A stretch of 64,000 nucleotides of DNA from Herminiimonas sp. (lineage in GTDB: Bacteria > Pseudomonadota > Gammaproteobacteria > Burkholderiales > Burkholderiaceae_D): contig JAQGMR010000050.1 of assembly GCA_028292265.1 (NCBI GenBank), forward strand, positions 38,676 to 102,675, given 5' to 3'. Under the pieces are notes generated by a model. It saw only the letters and a list, made by a program, of their open reading frames with translations. It searched no databases and was not told the DNA's origin. The position numbers were made by a program, and so were the translations under genes. Of the stretch, positions 17,454 through 25,439 are shown piece by piece. Position 1 is the stretch's first letter. Every line of letters starts with the position of its first letter.

Positions 17454-17770
17454 TTGCGCGGGGAAAAAGCGGTGGGGTGCAATTCAACCGAGGTCTGCGA
17501 TCCCAGAAGTGGGCCATCGGTTTCGCTGGCGGCCTTGGCGGCCTTCCACTCTGCGTCCGCGCCGAATGCCTTCCATGCGGCATCGCGCTGTTCAGCGGTC
17601 TCGAAGCGGGTGATGTAGTACAACGCCTCCGGTTCCGCTGGGCTCTCGAACACGTGCTCGACGTTGATACCGAGGCGCGCAAAAATCGGCATGGTGGCTT
17701 TCGCGAATCGCTCCTTCAGCGCAGCGGACTTGCCAGCGGCCGGTACGTATTTTTTTAGTTCGTAGATCAT
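17450..17770 (-). CDS. NIPSNAP family protein
   Basis: A 106-residue ferredoxin-like dimeric alpha-beta-barrel protein of the NIPSNAP group, opening with IYELKKYVPAAGKSAALKER and containing the family region VFESPAEPEALYYITRFE. The start at 17770 is preferred to an in-frame codon at 17824 because AAGGAATCC lies just before it and the family begins at this Met. NIPSNAP proteins recur in aromatic catabolic operons but their role is not settled. Confidence 0.87.
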   Translation of the reverse strand: MIYELKKYVPAAGKSAALKERFAKATMPIFARLGINVEHVFESPAEPEALYYITRFETAEQRDAAWKAFGADAEWKAAKAASETDGPLLGSQTSVELHPTAFSPRK

Positions 17771-17794
17771 TGGATTCCTTTTTTTGAAGAGGAT

Positions 17795-17830
17795 ACCCGG
17801 GATGCAATCAGCTATCGGCCGCACCCGGGT
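17795..17830 (-). other. Intercistronic hairpin in the catabolic operon
   Basis: ACCCGGG (17795-17801) can pair with CCCGGGT (17824-17830) in the 108-base gap between the amidohydrolase stop and the NIPSNAP start. No T-run follows in the direction of transcription, so an mRNA-stabilising or partially attenuating element is more likely than a terminator. Confidence 0.35.
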
Positions 17831-17878
17831 TGATGTTCGATGCTATTTGTTTGGCCTTGATCCAGCCTGAAACCAGCC

Positions 17879-18874
17879 TTACTCAGGTCGAACCCTGAAC
17901 ACGCGCTGCGCAGTCTGGCTCAACATGGCGCGACGCTGCACTGCGCCGAGATACTCGCCTTGTTCGATCACACGGCGCGGCTCCGGGTCACCGATCGGGA
18001 ATGGCATGTCGGAGCCGAGCATGACCTTTCCTTCGCCGGCCTTGTCGCACAGCAGGCGCAACACGTCGTGGTCAAACACAACGCTATCGAAATACAGGGC
18101 TTCAAAGCCCTTGCGCGGATCGGCATACTTGCCATGAATCGCATGGCTGCGCTCCAGTCGGCCCATCACGAATGGCAGCATGGCACCGCCATGCGCGAGC
18201 ACTAGCTTGAGGCGCGGATAGCGCAGCAAATGACCTGAAAAGAGCAACCGGGAAACCGCGATGGAGGTGTCGACAACGCGGCCCAGGGCATTCACCAGAT
18301 CAAAGTCAGCCAGACGCGATTCGCCGCACACAAACATCGGATGCAGGAAAATCGCAGCGCCCAGGTCGTCGGCCTTTTGCCAGAAAGGATCCAACTGCGG
18401 GGCATCCAGCACGCCAGATAGACCGTGCGGCAAGGTGCCGATCATGGCGCCGCCGAAGCCCTGCTTCCATGCTTCATCCAGCACTTCGGCGGCCAGCTTG
18501 CCGTCCTGGAGCGGCACCGTGGCAAGTGCGGTAAAGCGCGGCTCGGCTTTCAAGCCTTCCAGCATATGCTGGTTCAGGTAACGGCTCCAGGCAGCGCCTT
18601 CTTCGGCCGGAATCTCGTAGCCAAAACTGTCCAGCCAGCCGCCCACCAATTGATGGTCGATGCCGTTCTTGTCCATCCATTGCTTGCGCTCGTTCAAGTC
18701 CTGCAGCTTGGGCGAAACTGGCCGCGTGAGCTCGCCGCCTGCAAACGACAGGCGAAAACCCGCGTCGCTCTTCGTCACGTTAATCGACGGGAAGCGGCTT
18801 TTGTTTGCTTCGAATTGTTCAAGGGCCGCCCGCGGCAGGTAGTGGGCATGTACGTCAATAATCATGTCACGCAT
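17879..18874 (-). CDS. Amidohydrolase family 2 protein, ACMSD/decarboxylase-like
   Basis: Metal-dependent amidohydrolase-2 enzyme of 331 residues. Metal-binding HxH is in IIDVHAHYLP, a second-strand His in IFLHPMF, a third in LVLAHGGAMLPF and the catalytic Asp in MLGSDMPFPIGD. Characterised relatives are non-oxidative decarboxylases (ACMSD, 3,6-dihydroxypicolinate decarboxylase, gamma-resorcylate decarboxylase) or hydrolases. The start at 18874 is supported by GGAG about 9 bases upstream and overlaps the CoxL-like stop by 8 bases. In this operon it probably decarboxylates the hydroxylated ring acid or its cleavage product (inference). Confidence 0.87.
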   Translation of the reverse strand: MRDMIIDVHAHYLPRAALEQFEANKSRFPSINVTKSDAGFRLSFAGGELTRPVSPKLQDLNERKQWMDKNGIDHQLVGGWLDSFGYEIPAEEGAAWSRYLNQHMLEGLKAEPRFTALATVPLQDGKLAAEVLDEAWKQGFGGAMIGTLPHGLSGVLDAPQLDPFWQKADDLGAAIFLHPMFVCGESRLADFDLVNALGRVVDTSIAVSRLLFSGHLLRYPRLKLVLAHGGAMLPFVMGRLERSHAIHGKYADPRKGFEALYFDSVVFDHDVLRLLCDKAGEGKVMLGSDMPFPIGDPEPRRVIEQGEYLGAVQRRAMLSQTAQRVFRVRPE

Positions 18875-21281
18875 ATTTTTTTTCTCCGATCTGGTTCAGT
18901 TCGACTTCACCCAACACGCGCCAGATTGCATGCGGCGTCATGGGCAAGGCATCAATGCGCAGGTTGCGTGGGGCGAGTGCATCGTTAATGGCGCTGGCAA
19001 TTGCCGCCGGGCCGCCAAGGTAGCCCGCTTCGCCGGAGCCCTTCTGCCCGAACTCGGTCAGTGGCGACGGCGTGCAGTGATCAACGATGGTAATCGAAGG
19101 CACTTCCTGCGAGCTCGGCAGAAGGTAGTCCATGAAGGTGCCCGAGAGTAGCTGGCCTTCCTCCGAGAACGCAAATTTTTCCATTAGCGCAGCGCCGATC
19201 CCGTGCGCGATGCCGCCGTAGGCCATGCCATGCACAACGTCCGGACTGATCATCACGCCGCAATCGTGGCCGCAAACGTAGCGGCGGATTTCCGTTTTCC
19301 CGGTCTCGGGGTCGACGGCAACCAGAACCACGTGCGCCTCGAACGAGTGACACGGATACATCTGGATCCGTCCGTCCTCCGTTGGAAGGGCGCCGCCGGT
19401 TGGCACTTCCCATACAAACTTTTCCTGCAGGCCCGGCTCGACGCCCTCCGGCAAGCGATGGTAAAAGCGATGCGAAATCTCTACCAGCGCTTCCCATGAC
19501 AGCTTGCGTGTCGGGTCGGCGCTTACCAGGACGTTGCCGTCTTCATAGCGTACTTCGGATTCCGCTACACCCAAATCGTGGGCGGCGATACGAATCAGCT
19601 TGGCGCGCAAAATCTTTGCGGCACCCGCCGCCGCGCCACCCAGCATGATCGCCATGCGGCTGCCGACCGGGCTGTTGGACGGCAGTGCATTCAGCGAGTC
19701 GGCATGCAGCACGCGGATGGAATCCGGCTCGCGTTCCAGCACTTCGCCGACCACGGTCGAGACCAGCGTTTCGTGTGCCTGGCCAGAGGTTGAGGTTCCC
19801 ATCAAGGCAGTTACGGCGCCGGAAAGGTCGATGCGCACCAGGCAGGAATCCATCCAGGTCGTGGTTGGATTTCTTGGATTGAAAAGCGGCTCGAAAGCGG
19901 AGTTGCCGCCGGACGGCTCGAGACAGGTCGAGATGCCTATACCGGCCAGCATGCCTTCTTTTCGCAGTGCGTCGCGCTCCTCAACCAGACGGTCGTACGA
20001 TGCTGCATTCAGTGCCTTGCCGAGTACGGTGGCGTAGTCGCCCGAATCATAGTGGGTGCCGCTTGGGATCAGATACGGAAATTCTTCCTTGCCGATCAGG
20101 TTGCGGCGGCGCAGTTCAATCCGGTCCATGTCAAGGAAACGCGCCACCTTGTCGATACCACTTTCGATCGCATAGTTGGTTGGCGCCTGGCCGAAGCCGC
20201 GCACCGCCTCCTGTGGCGTCTTGTTGGTCATAACCGAGATTGCCTCGTATTCAACGCTGGCAATGCGGTACGGCCCCACAATGGCGCCAACTGGCTTGCC
20301 GAGTTGAAGCGGCGAGCGGCCGGCATAGGCGCCGACATCGTCCAGGGCCCGCATCCGCATGGAACGAATAACGCCATTGCCGTTGAAGGCAAGCGTGACG
20401 TCGAAGATCCGGTCTGGGCCCTGCATGTCGCCACCGCGCATGTTTTCGAGGCGGTCTTCGATGAAACGTACGGGGCGGCCGACTTTGCGCGCCAGGTAGC
20501 CCACCAACAATGAGTGCTTGAGTCCGCGCTTGACGCCGTAGCTGCCACCAACGTCCACGTCGAAGTGCACTCGAACGCTATTGCCCGACAGGCGCAGGCA
20601 CTTCGCCATCTGGTCCGGGAATTTTGGCATCTGGATCGAAGCCCATACGTCCAGGATTCCGGTCGAGTCATTCCAGGCGCAGGTAACCGCAAAGGTTTCA
20701 ATCGGCACGGTGGAACTGCGAGCCCAGCGCACGCGATAGGACAACTCATGTTCCGACTCGGCGAAGTGCTGGTCGACGCTGCCCCATACAAACTTGCGGT
20801 GGAAGATCACATTCTGGCCATGCGTTGGATGGACCAGTGGCGCGTCCGGGCCGAACGCGATTTCTGGATCGACGACATGTGGCAGTGGCTCATAGTCGAT
20901 CTCGATCAACTCGCTTGCATCCTCTGCCAGCGCGCGAGACTCGGCAACCACTGCGACTACCCATTCGCCGGAATAGCGGACGACGTCGTAGGCCAGCGGA
21001 TAACGCGGCACGGCGGGCGCGTGAACGCCTGGCAAGGCCGGGTCTATCTGGCTTCGCAATTCTTCGCCGGTTACGACGGCGTGCACGCCGGGCATGGCAA
21101 GCGCGGCGGTGGCGTCGATTGAAACAATCCTGGCGCTTGCGTAGGGACTGGCCACGATCGCGACATGCAGCAGTCCGGGGAGCTGGATGTCAGCGGCGAA
21201 GCGGCCATTGCCGACCACAAAGCGTCTGTGCTCGACCGCGCGACGCGGACGCCCGATGTACTTGAATTTGGTTTCAGCCAT
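18867..21281 (-). CDS. Molybdenum hydroxylase large subunit (xanthine dehydrogenase/CoxL family)
   Basis: Molybdopterin cytosine dinucleotide-type large subunit, 804 residues from the ATG at 21281 (GGGAGAAG upstream; the longer frame has no better site). It opens with the family IGRPRRAVEHRRFV segment. The loop that is AYxCSFR in form I CO dehydrogenases reads EAVRGFGQAP here, so it is not a CO dehydrogenase. The catalytic Glu lies in GQKGSGEAGYLGG near the C-terminus. It forms a heterotrimer with the 2Fe-2S and FAD subunits encoded just upstream and should hydroxylate an aromatic or heteroaromatic ring with water as oxygen donor. Confidence 0.92.
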   Translation of the reverse strand: MAETKFKYIGRPRRAVEHRRFVVGNGRFAADIQLPGLLHVAIVASPYASARIVSIDATAALAMPGVHAVVTGEELRSQIDPALPGVHAPAVPRYPLAYDVVRYSGEWVVAVVAESRALAEDASELIEIDYEPLPHVVDPEIAFGPDAPLVHPTHGQNVIFHRKFVWGSVDQHFAESEHELSYRVRWARSSTVPIETFAVTCAWNDSTGILDVWASIQMPKFPDQMAKCLRLSGNSVRVHFDVDVGGSYGVKRGLKHSLLVGYLARKVGRPVRFIEDRLENMRGGDMQGPDRIFDVTLAFNGNGVIRSMRMRALDDVGAYAGRSPLQLGKPVGAIVGPYRIASVEYEAISVMTNKTPQEAVRGFGQAPTNYAIESGIDKVARFLDMDRIELRRRNLIGKEEFPYLIPSGTHYDSGDYATVLGKALNAASYDRLVEERDALRKEGMLAGIGISTCLEPSGGNSAFEPLFNPRNPTTTWMDSCLVRIDLSGAVTALMGTSTSGQAHETLVSTVVGEVLEREPDSIRVLHADSLNALPSNSPVGSRMAIMLGGAAAGAAKILRAKLIRIAAHDLGVAESEVRYEDGNVLVSADPTRKLSWEALVEISHRFYHRLPEGVEPGLQEKFVWEVPTGGALPTEDGRIQMYPCHSFEAHVVLVAVDPETGKTEIRRYVCGHDCGVMISPDVVHGMAYGGIAHGIGAALMEKFAFSEEGQLLSGTFMDYLLPSSQEVPSITIVDHCTPSPLTEFGQKGSGEAGYLGGPAAIASAINDALAPRNLRIDALPMTPHAIWRVLGEVELNQIGEKKYA

Positions 21282-21771
21282 GATCCGCTTCTCCCGCCGC
21301 TTGGCCCGTTGCATATTTCACGGCGTCCACGATCTGCTGATAGCCGGTGCAGCGGCACAGGTTGCCACCGATGGCTTCGCGAATTTGCGCTTCGTTCGGA
21401 CGCGGCGTTTTTTCGACCAGCGCATGGCATGCGACCAGCATGCCCGGGGTGCAGTATCCACATTGCAAAGCGTGCTTTTCGCAGAAGGCATCCTGCATTG
21501 TCGACAGTTTGCCGCGCTCGGGCGAGAGCCCCTCGACGGTCGTCACCGACATGCCGTCGGCCTGGACCGCAAACATGCAGCAGGACCGCACCGGATCGCC
21601 GTTCAAAAGGACGGAGCATGCGCCGCAGACGCCATGCTCGCATCCGACGTGGGTGCCTGTCAGCGCGAGGTTCTCGCGCAGGAAATCAACCAGCGTCGTG
21701 CGCGCCTCAACCAGGCGCGGCTGGACGATGCCGTTCACTTTTATTTCTACACGTACTAAATCGTTGGACAT
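21274..21771 (-). CDS. Molybdenum hydroxylase 2Fe-2S subunit (CoxS family)
   Basis: A 165-residue iron-sulfur subunit. The first, plant-ferredoxin-type cluster is bound by CEHGVCGACSV plus a later Cys, and the second by CGYCTPGM and NLCRCTGYQ. The start at 21771 follows GGAG by 5 bases and matches the family N-terminus (VRVEIKVNGI); the longer frame from 21960 lies inside the neighbouring gene. Its stop overlaps the large-subunit ATG by 8 bases. It passes electrons from the molybdenum centre to the FAD subunit. Confidence 0.94.
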   Translation of the reverse strand: MSNDLVRVEIKVNGIVQPRLVEARTTLVDFLRENLALTGTHVGCEHGVCGACSVLLNGDPVRSCCMFAVQADGMSVTTVEGLSPERGKLSTMQDAFCEKHALQCGYCTPGMLVACHALVEKTPRPNEAQIREAIGGNLCRCTGYQQIVDAVKYATGQAAGEADHG

Positions 21772-21787
21772 TGGGGCTCCGTCGGCG

Positions 21788-22669
21788 TTAATGCGAAAGA
21801 CGCTTGCCGCTGCCGGCGCGTAACAGGACGCGCGACAGCAGGACTGCGCCAAGATGGCGGCGATACTCGGCGTCGGCATGCATGTCCGACCCTGGCTCAA
21901 CCAGGCGGGTGGCGGCATGGGCCAGTTCGCGTGCCAGTTCGGCATTGACCCGCTTGCCAATCAATTGCGCCGCAAGCTTCGGGAAAGCGCGCGGCGTGCC
22001 GTCGACACCCCCCAGTCCGAATGCGGCGCGGCGGCAGATGCCCGCCTCATCGATCTGGAGCTGGCATGCCGCGGACGCCATGGCGAAGTCGCCGTGCCGC
22101 ATGGCGACTTCGTCAAACACCGCGACCACGCCGGGGCCGGACCAGACCGGCCACTCAATGTCGGTCAGGCATTCGTTTTCGTTCACGGCCGATGCCATCG
22201 GGCCGACGAAGAGGTCTGCCGCGGCAACGCGTCGCTCGCCTTGTGACTTGCTCCGTACGCGCGCCGTAGCGCACAGCACCGCTGCGGCCAGCGGCAACTC
22301 CGCGGAAGGATCCGCATGGACGAGACTGCCGCCGACCGTGCCACGATTGCGGGTCTGGGTATGGCCGACCCACTTCAGCGCTTCGCGCACCAGCGGCAGG
22401 GATTCATGCAGCGGCGCGTTGTCTTCCACATCGCGCTGCCGGGTGGCGGCGCCCATCGTCACCGATTCAGGGCCGACCTGCAGCGACTTGAGGACGTCGA
22501 GTCGATTGATGTCTATCAGTATTGCGGGGCGGGCGAGGCGCATGGCCATCATTGGCACCAGGCTTTGGCCACCGGCGATCAATTTGCAATCGAAACCGTG
22601 CTGATCCAGCAGGTCGAGCGCATGGTCGAGGTCGGCTGCGCGGAAATAGTCGAATGGCGCGGCTTTCAT
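21788..22669 (-). CDS. Molybdenum hydroxylase FAD-binding subunit (CoxM family)
   Basis: A 293-residue FAD subunit. FAD-binding motifs are AGGQSLVPMMAMRLARP near residue 32 and the TRNRGTVGGSLVHADPS loop near 110, followed by the CO_deh_flav_C domain. It is the first enzyme gene of the operon, and the 2Fe-2S gene follows after 16 bases. There is no Shine-Dalgarno sequence directly before its ATG, and no alternative in-frame start exists upstream; a short leader frame overlaps the ATG instead (22666-22722). Confidence 0.92.
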   Translation of the reverse strand: MKAAPFDYFRAADLDHALDLLDQHGFDCKLIAGGQSLVPMMAMRLARPAILIDINRLDVLKSLQVGPESVTMGAATRQRDVEDNAPLHESLPLVREALKWVGHTQTRNRGTVGGSLVHADPSAELPLAAAVLCATARVRSKSQGERRVAAADLFVGPMASAVNENECLTDIEWPVWSGPGVVAVFDEVAMRHGDFAMASAACQLQIDEAGICRRAAFGLGGVDGTPRAFPKLAAQLIGKRVNAELARELAHAATRLVEPGSDMHADAEYRRHLGAVLLSRVLLRAGSGKRLSH

Positions 22670-22722
22670 TGGTGCAGCGCCTTGCTCGTGAATGGCCTGC
22701 GGGATTGGCTGGAGCGTTTCAC
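22666..22722 (-). CDS. Possible 18-codon leader peptide coupled to the CoxM-like gene
   Basis: A GTG-initiated frame with GAGGAG about 6 bases upstream encodes 18 residues, rich in Arg and Ser, and stops in an ATGA overlap with the start of the FAD-subunit gene. That gene lacks its own ribosome site, so translation of this leader could deliver ribosomes to it. Its coding status is inferred from spacing only. Confidence 0.35.
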   Translation of the reverse strand: MKRSSQSRRPFTSKALHQ

Positions 22723-23024
22723 TGGGGTCTCCTCGTGTGGCGGCTTCTGTCGGACGGACTGGAAAGTGTGAGCAGTATGACGACGTGGTGCGTCCGCTCC
22801 AATCGAGAAAAATTCATGCAGCGTGAGCTTTTGTCACGCCACCTTGCGTCGCCATGGCGGCTACGGGTCCAGCAGGCAAGCATCAGGGCCGAGCATGCGG
22901 GCCGGCGCATGCACCCGGGCCACACAAACCATGGGTCAACGCGTCGGCCGAGCCAAATTATTGTCTGTTAGAGTGCTCCCGGGGCCTGTCAGGTTCCAAA
23001 AAAACATAACCGGAGGAGAACAAC
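22723..23024. promoter_or_regulatory. Divergent promoter region of the Mo-hydroxylase operon and the CMD-like gene
   Basis: About 300 bases without a gene between two divergent transcripts. It contains a strong inverted repeat, GCATGCG (22893-22899) and CGCATGC (22906-22912) around a 6-base centre, the size and symmetry of a regulator site. The LysR protein encoded at the far end of the operon is a candidate to bind it. Promoter hexamers were not assigned with confidence. Confidence 0.45.
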
Positions 23025-23705
23025 ATGCCAGCAAGGTCACGGCTTCACCGCTCACATACTTCGTCACGCGTCATTGTCGCTATCGCACTATCTGCGTTCA
23101 GCGTGCTGGCAATTGCACAAACGCCGGCTGCAAGCGCCCCGAAGCCGAAGCGTTTTCCGCAACTGACCATGGAAAACCTGCCGCCGCAGTCAGTTCCACT
23201 CGCCAAGGAAATCGTTGCCATTTCCAGCGTTGGACTGGCTGGTCCCTATAACGTGATGCTCCGCAGTCCCGTATTCGCGGACCGCATGAAACGCTTGCTG
23301 GACTACCTGCGTTTTGAGACCTCGCTTCCCAAGCGCCTCAATGAATTCGCCATTCTGATCCAGGGGCGCCTTTGGACCTCGCAGGTGGAGTGGTATGCGC
23401 ACTACCCGCTCGCCTTGAAGGCAGGATTGCCAGCCTCGGTGGCCGACGATCTGAAGGCCAATATTCGGCCGAGGAACATGCAGCCGGACGAAGAGGTTGT
23501 CTATGACGTGTGCATGGAGCTAAGCAAGAACCATGAGATCAGCGATGCGCTGTTCAATCGAGCCAAGGCAGTGCTTGGCGAGCAGCAGCTGGTGGACCTG
23601 GTCGCAGTCAGCGGCACCTATGTCACGGTGGCGATGCTGCTTAGCCTGGGCGAAGAATCCTCACCCGCCGACAAGCCCTTGCCATTCCCGGAAAAGGGCC
23701 GCTGA
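23025..23705 (+). CDS. Carboxymuconolactone decarboxylase family protein with signal peptide
   Basis: A 226-residue AhpD-like all-helical protein of the CMD family. It has the RLNEFAILIQGRLWTSQVEWYAHYPLALKAGL core, where the family's Glu and His are kept and the CxxC of the peroxidase branch is absent. Unusually, it has an N-terminal export signal (SRVIVAIALSAFSVLAIAQTP). GGAGGAG lies 8 bases before the ATG. It is divergent from the Mo-hydroxylase operon and may belong to the same pathway. Members of this form are widespread but mostly uncharacterised. Confidence 0.88.
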   Translation: MPARSRLHRSHTSSRVIVAIALSAFSVLAIAQTPAASAPKPKRFPQLTMENLPPQSVPLAKEIVAISSVGLAGPYNVMLRSPVFADRMKRLLDYLRFETSLPKRLNEFAILIQGRLWTSQVEWYAHYPLALKAGLPASVADDLKANIRPRNMQPDEEVVYDVCMELSKNHEISDALFNRAKAVLGEQQLVDLVAVSGTYVTVAMLLSLGEESSPADKPLPFPEKGR

Positions 23706-23983
23706 TTCAGTCAGCGTCGCGCCACGTGCTGCTTGGACTTGATACGCTCAGTCCGTTGCGGTCGCTGCAGCCGGGCGACCGCGGCAGTGGGCGCTGGCGG
23801 TGCGGTGCGGGCGGTAAGTTCATGATCTGCGCCTGAAAGGTTCTTGACCTCCTGCCCCCTGACCGCCGCAGACCTGGAGCATGATTTGCATCGCTCCGCA
23901 CCGACCTGCACGCAATTGTTTATGTGCCAGGCGTGTTACCGGCTAGCCCCTAAGCCCTACACTGGGCTCTCAGGGAGGGCCCA

Positions 23984-24751
23984 ATGCCGAACGGAAGCGA
24001 AGTGGTAAAGCTCGCGTCGAAACACATCGGCGAGCGCTATGTTTTCGGCACACCGGTGCCGATGTCCAACGCGGCATGGAAGGGCCCGTGGGACTGCGCC
24101 GAGTTCGCATCATGGTGCCTGTATCAGGTAACCGGCGAACTCTTCGGTTGCCGCCCGCGAGGCGGCGATCCGGATGCTGCCGACGCCTACACGGGGTACT
24201 GGGGCGACGACGCAAGGACCAGCAAGAGCACGATTCCCGTGGAAGTCGCCGCAGGAACGCCCGGAGCCTTTCTGCTGCGCTTGCCGCGACCGGGCGCCAC
24301 CGGACACATCGTTATTTCAGGCGGCGATGGCAGCACGGTCGAAGCCATGGACCGCAAGCATGGCGTCGTGCGCTCAGTGCTTGCGCATCGGCGTTGGGAC
24401 TTCGGCATTCTCGCGCCCGGGCTGGAGCCAAGCAGTGGAGAAGCCGTTCGGGTTGCCGCACCGGGCCTGGTGATTCGGGAAAAGAAGCCGCCCGTGACCG
24501 GGGCGCAGGTAAAGGCAATCCAGCGTGCCTTGAAGGCGCTTGGCTTGTCGCCGGGACCGATTGATGGCGCGTACGGGCCACAAACCGCGGCGGCGGTGCG
24601 CGCGTTCCAGGTCGACAAAGGCTTGGTGCCGGACGGCGAGACGGGCGGGAAAACAGCCCGCGCCCTGAAGATCGTTTGGGCAGGCTTGCTTCAAGACGTG
24701 AATCGGTTATGCAGTTCCCGAAAGCAGCGGCACCCCAACAATAACTTGTAA
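23984..24751 (+). CDS. NlpC/P60-type peptidoglycan hydrolase with C-terminal peptidoglycan-binding domain
   Basis: A 255-residue protein. The N-terminal domain (about 1-140) has a catalytic-type Cys in GPWDCAEFASW and a His in ATGHIVISGG, as in NlpC/P60 or CHAP amidases. The second domain (about 168-228) is a PG_binding_1 module (VKAIQRALKALG, IDGAYGPQTAAAVRAFQ). No signal peptide or membrane segment is present, so export would need lysis or a specialised secretion system. AGGGAGGG lies just before the ATG. The next gene, 86 bases on, encodes a small secreted protein. It could be a prophage-type lysin or an interbacterial effector (inference). Confidence 0.85.
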   Translation: MPNGSEVVKLASKHIGERYVFGTPVPMSNAAWKGPWDCAEFASWCLYQVTGELFGCRPRGGDPDAADAYTGYWGDDARTSKSTIPVEVAAGTPGAFLLRLPRPGATGHIVISGGDGSTVEAMDRKHGVVRSVLAHRRWDFGILAPGLEPSSGEAVRVAAPGLVIREKKPPVTGAQVKAIQRALKALGLSPGPIDGAYGPQTAAAVRAFQVDKGLVPDGETGGKTARALKIVWAGLLQDVNRLCSSRKQRHPNNNL

Positions 24752-24764
24752 TATTCGTTACATG

Positions 24765-24782
24765 ACGTAGACTTCTCTACGT
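24765..24782. other. Short palindrome between the hydrolase and the small secreted protein gene
   Basis: ACGTAGA (24765-24771), spacer CTTC, TCTACGT (24776-24782). It can act as a weak hairpin or an operator. It lies 14 bases after the hydrolase stop and 56 bases before the next ATG. No T-run follows. Confidence 0.35.
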
Positions 24783-24837
24783 AGCAAGGCCTTCTGCCGC
24801 TTTCATATGGTGGCAGGGCCAAGCGAAGGAGAGCGCC

Positions 24838-25230
24838 ATGTCCCACCTGTCACAGCGCGGGTCAGCAATCGCGGCCCTTGCGGCCACCGTATTCGCCCTC
24901 GGATGCGATGCCGATTTTTCACCGCCGACCACGCAGATCATCGATACGGCGCTTCTCCCGGAGCCTGTTCGCCAGACCCTGGAAACGCAGTTCCAGAGCG
25001 TTTCCCTTGCGAAGGTAGAGAGAAGAAGAAGGTCTGGAAGGGATCTGTACCTTGCTTTTGGAACGGGCACGGATCAGGGGGACAGGATCCTGCTGGACAG
25101 TCGGGGTATGGTCTTGGGCAGGCTGCATGGCGAGGACGGCGCACCGGGCAATGCTTATGGCTTCAGACCGTTCTCCGGCAATGAGCGGCTTGCGGGCGGC
25201 GCGTTCGCATGTCCGGCAAGGATCCAGTAG
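24838..25230 (+). CDS. Small secreted, possibly lipidated, PepSY-like hypothetical protein
   Basis: A 130-residue protein. Its N-terminal hydrophobic segment ends in FALGC, an imperfect lipobox, so it is secreted and may be a lipoprotein. The mature part (LLPEPVRQTLETQF, then RDLYLAFG and ILLDSRGMVLG) resembles PepSY/BLIP-like small periplasmic domains. AAGGAGAG precedes the ATG. It follows the NlpC/P60 gene on the same strand and could be its partner or inhibitor, but the link rests on position only. Confidence 0.65.
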   Translation: MSHLSQRGSAIAALAATVFALGCDADFSPPTTQIIDTALLPEPVRQTLETQFQSVSLAKVERRRRSGRDLYLAFGTGTDQGDRILLDSRGMVLGRLHGEDGAPGNAYGFRPFSGNERLAGGAFACPARIQ

Positions 25231-25439
25231 GGAGTTGGGACAACTTGAGCCCGGCGATGGGCTACCGATTGTCGCGAGCCCGCGCAACATCCAGAACTCG
25301 GTTTCGGGACAATGGGTCCCACTACACGTTCTTCAGGCCGAGATCGCCTCGTGATGCAACGCGGCGGTAACTTCACGCCGCTACAATAGAAGTGACGGCC
25401 AGCCGGTTGTCCCGGACTTCCTTTCCCAGGAGCTGCAAG

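Noticed and set aside
18867..21281. Form I CO dehydrogenase (CoxMSL plus CoxG)
   Set aside because: Gene content is similar, but the diagnostic AYxCSFR loop is replaced by EAVRGFGQ and no other cox genes are present.
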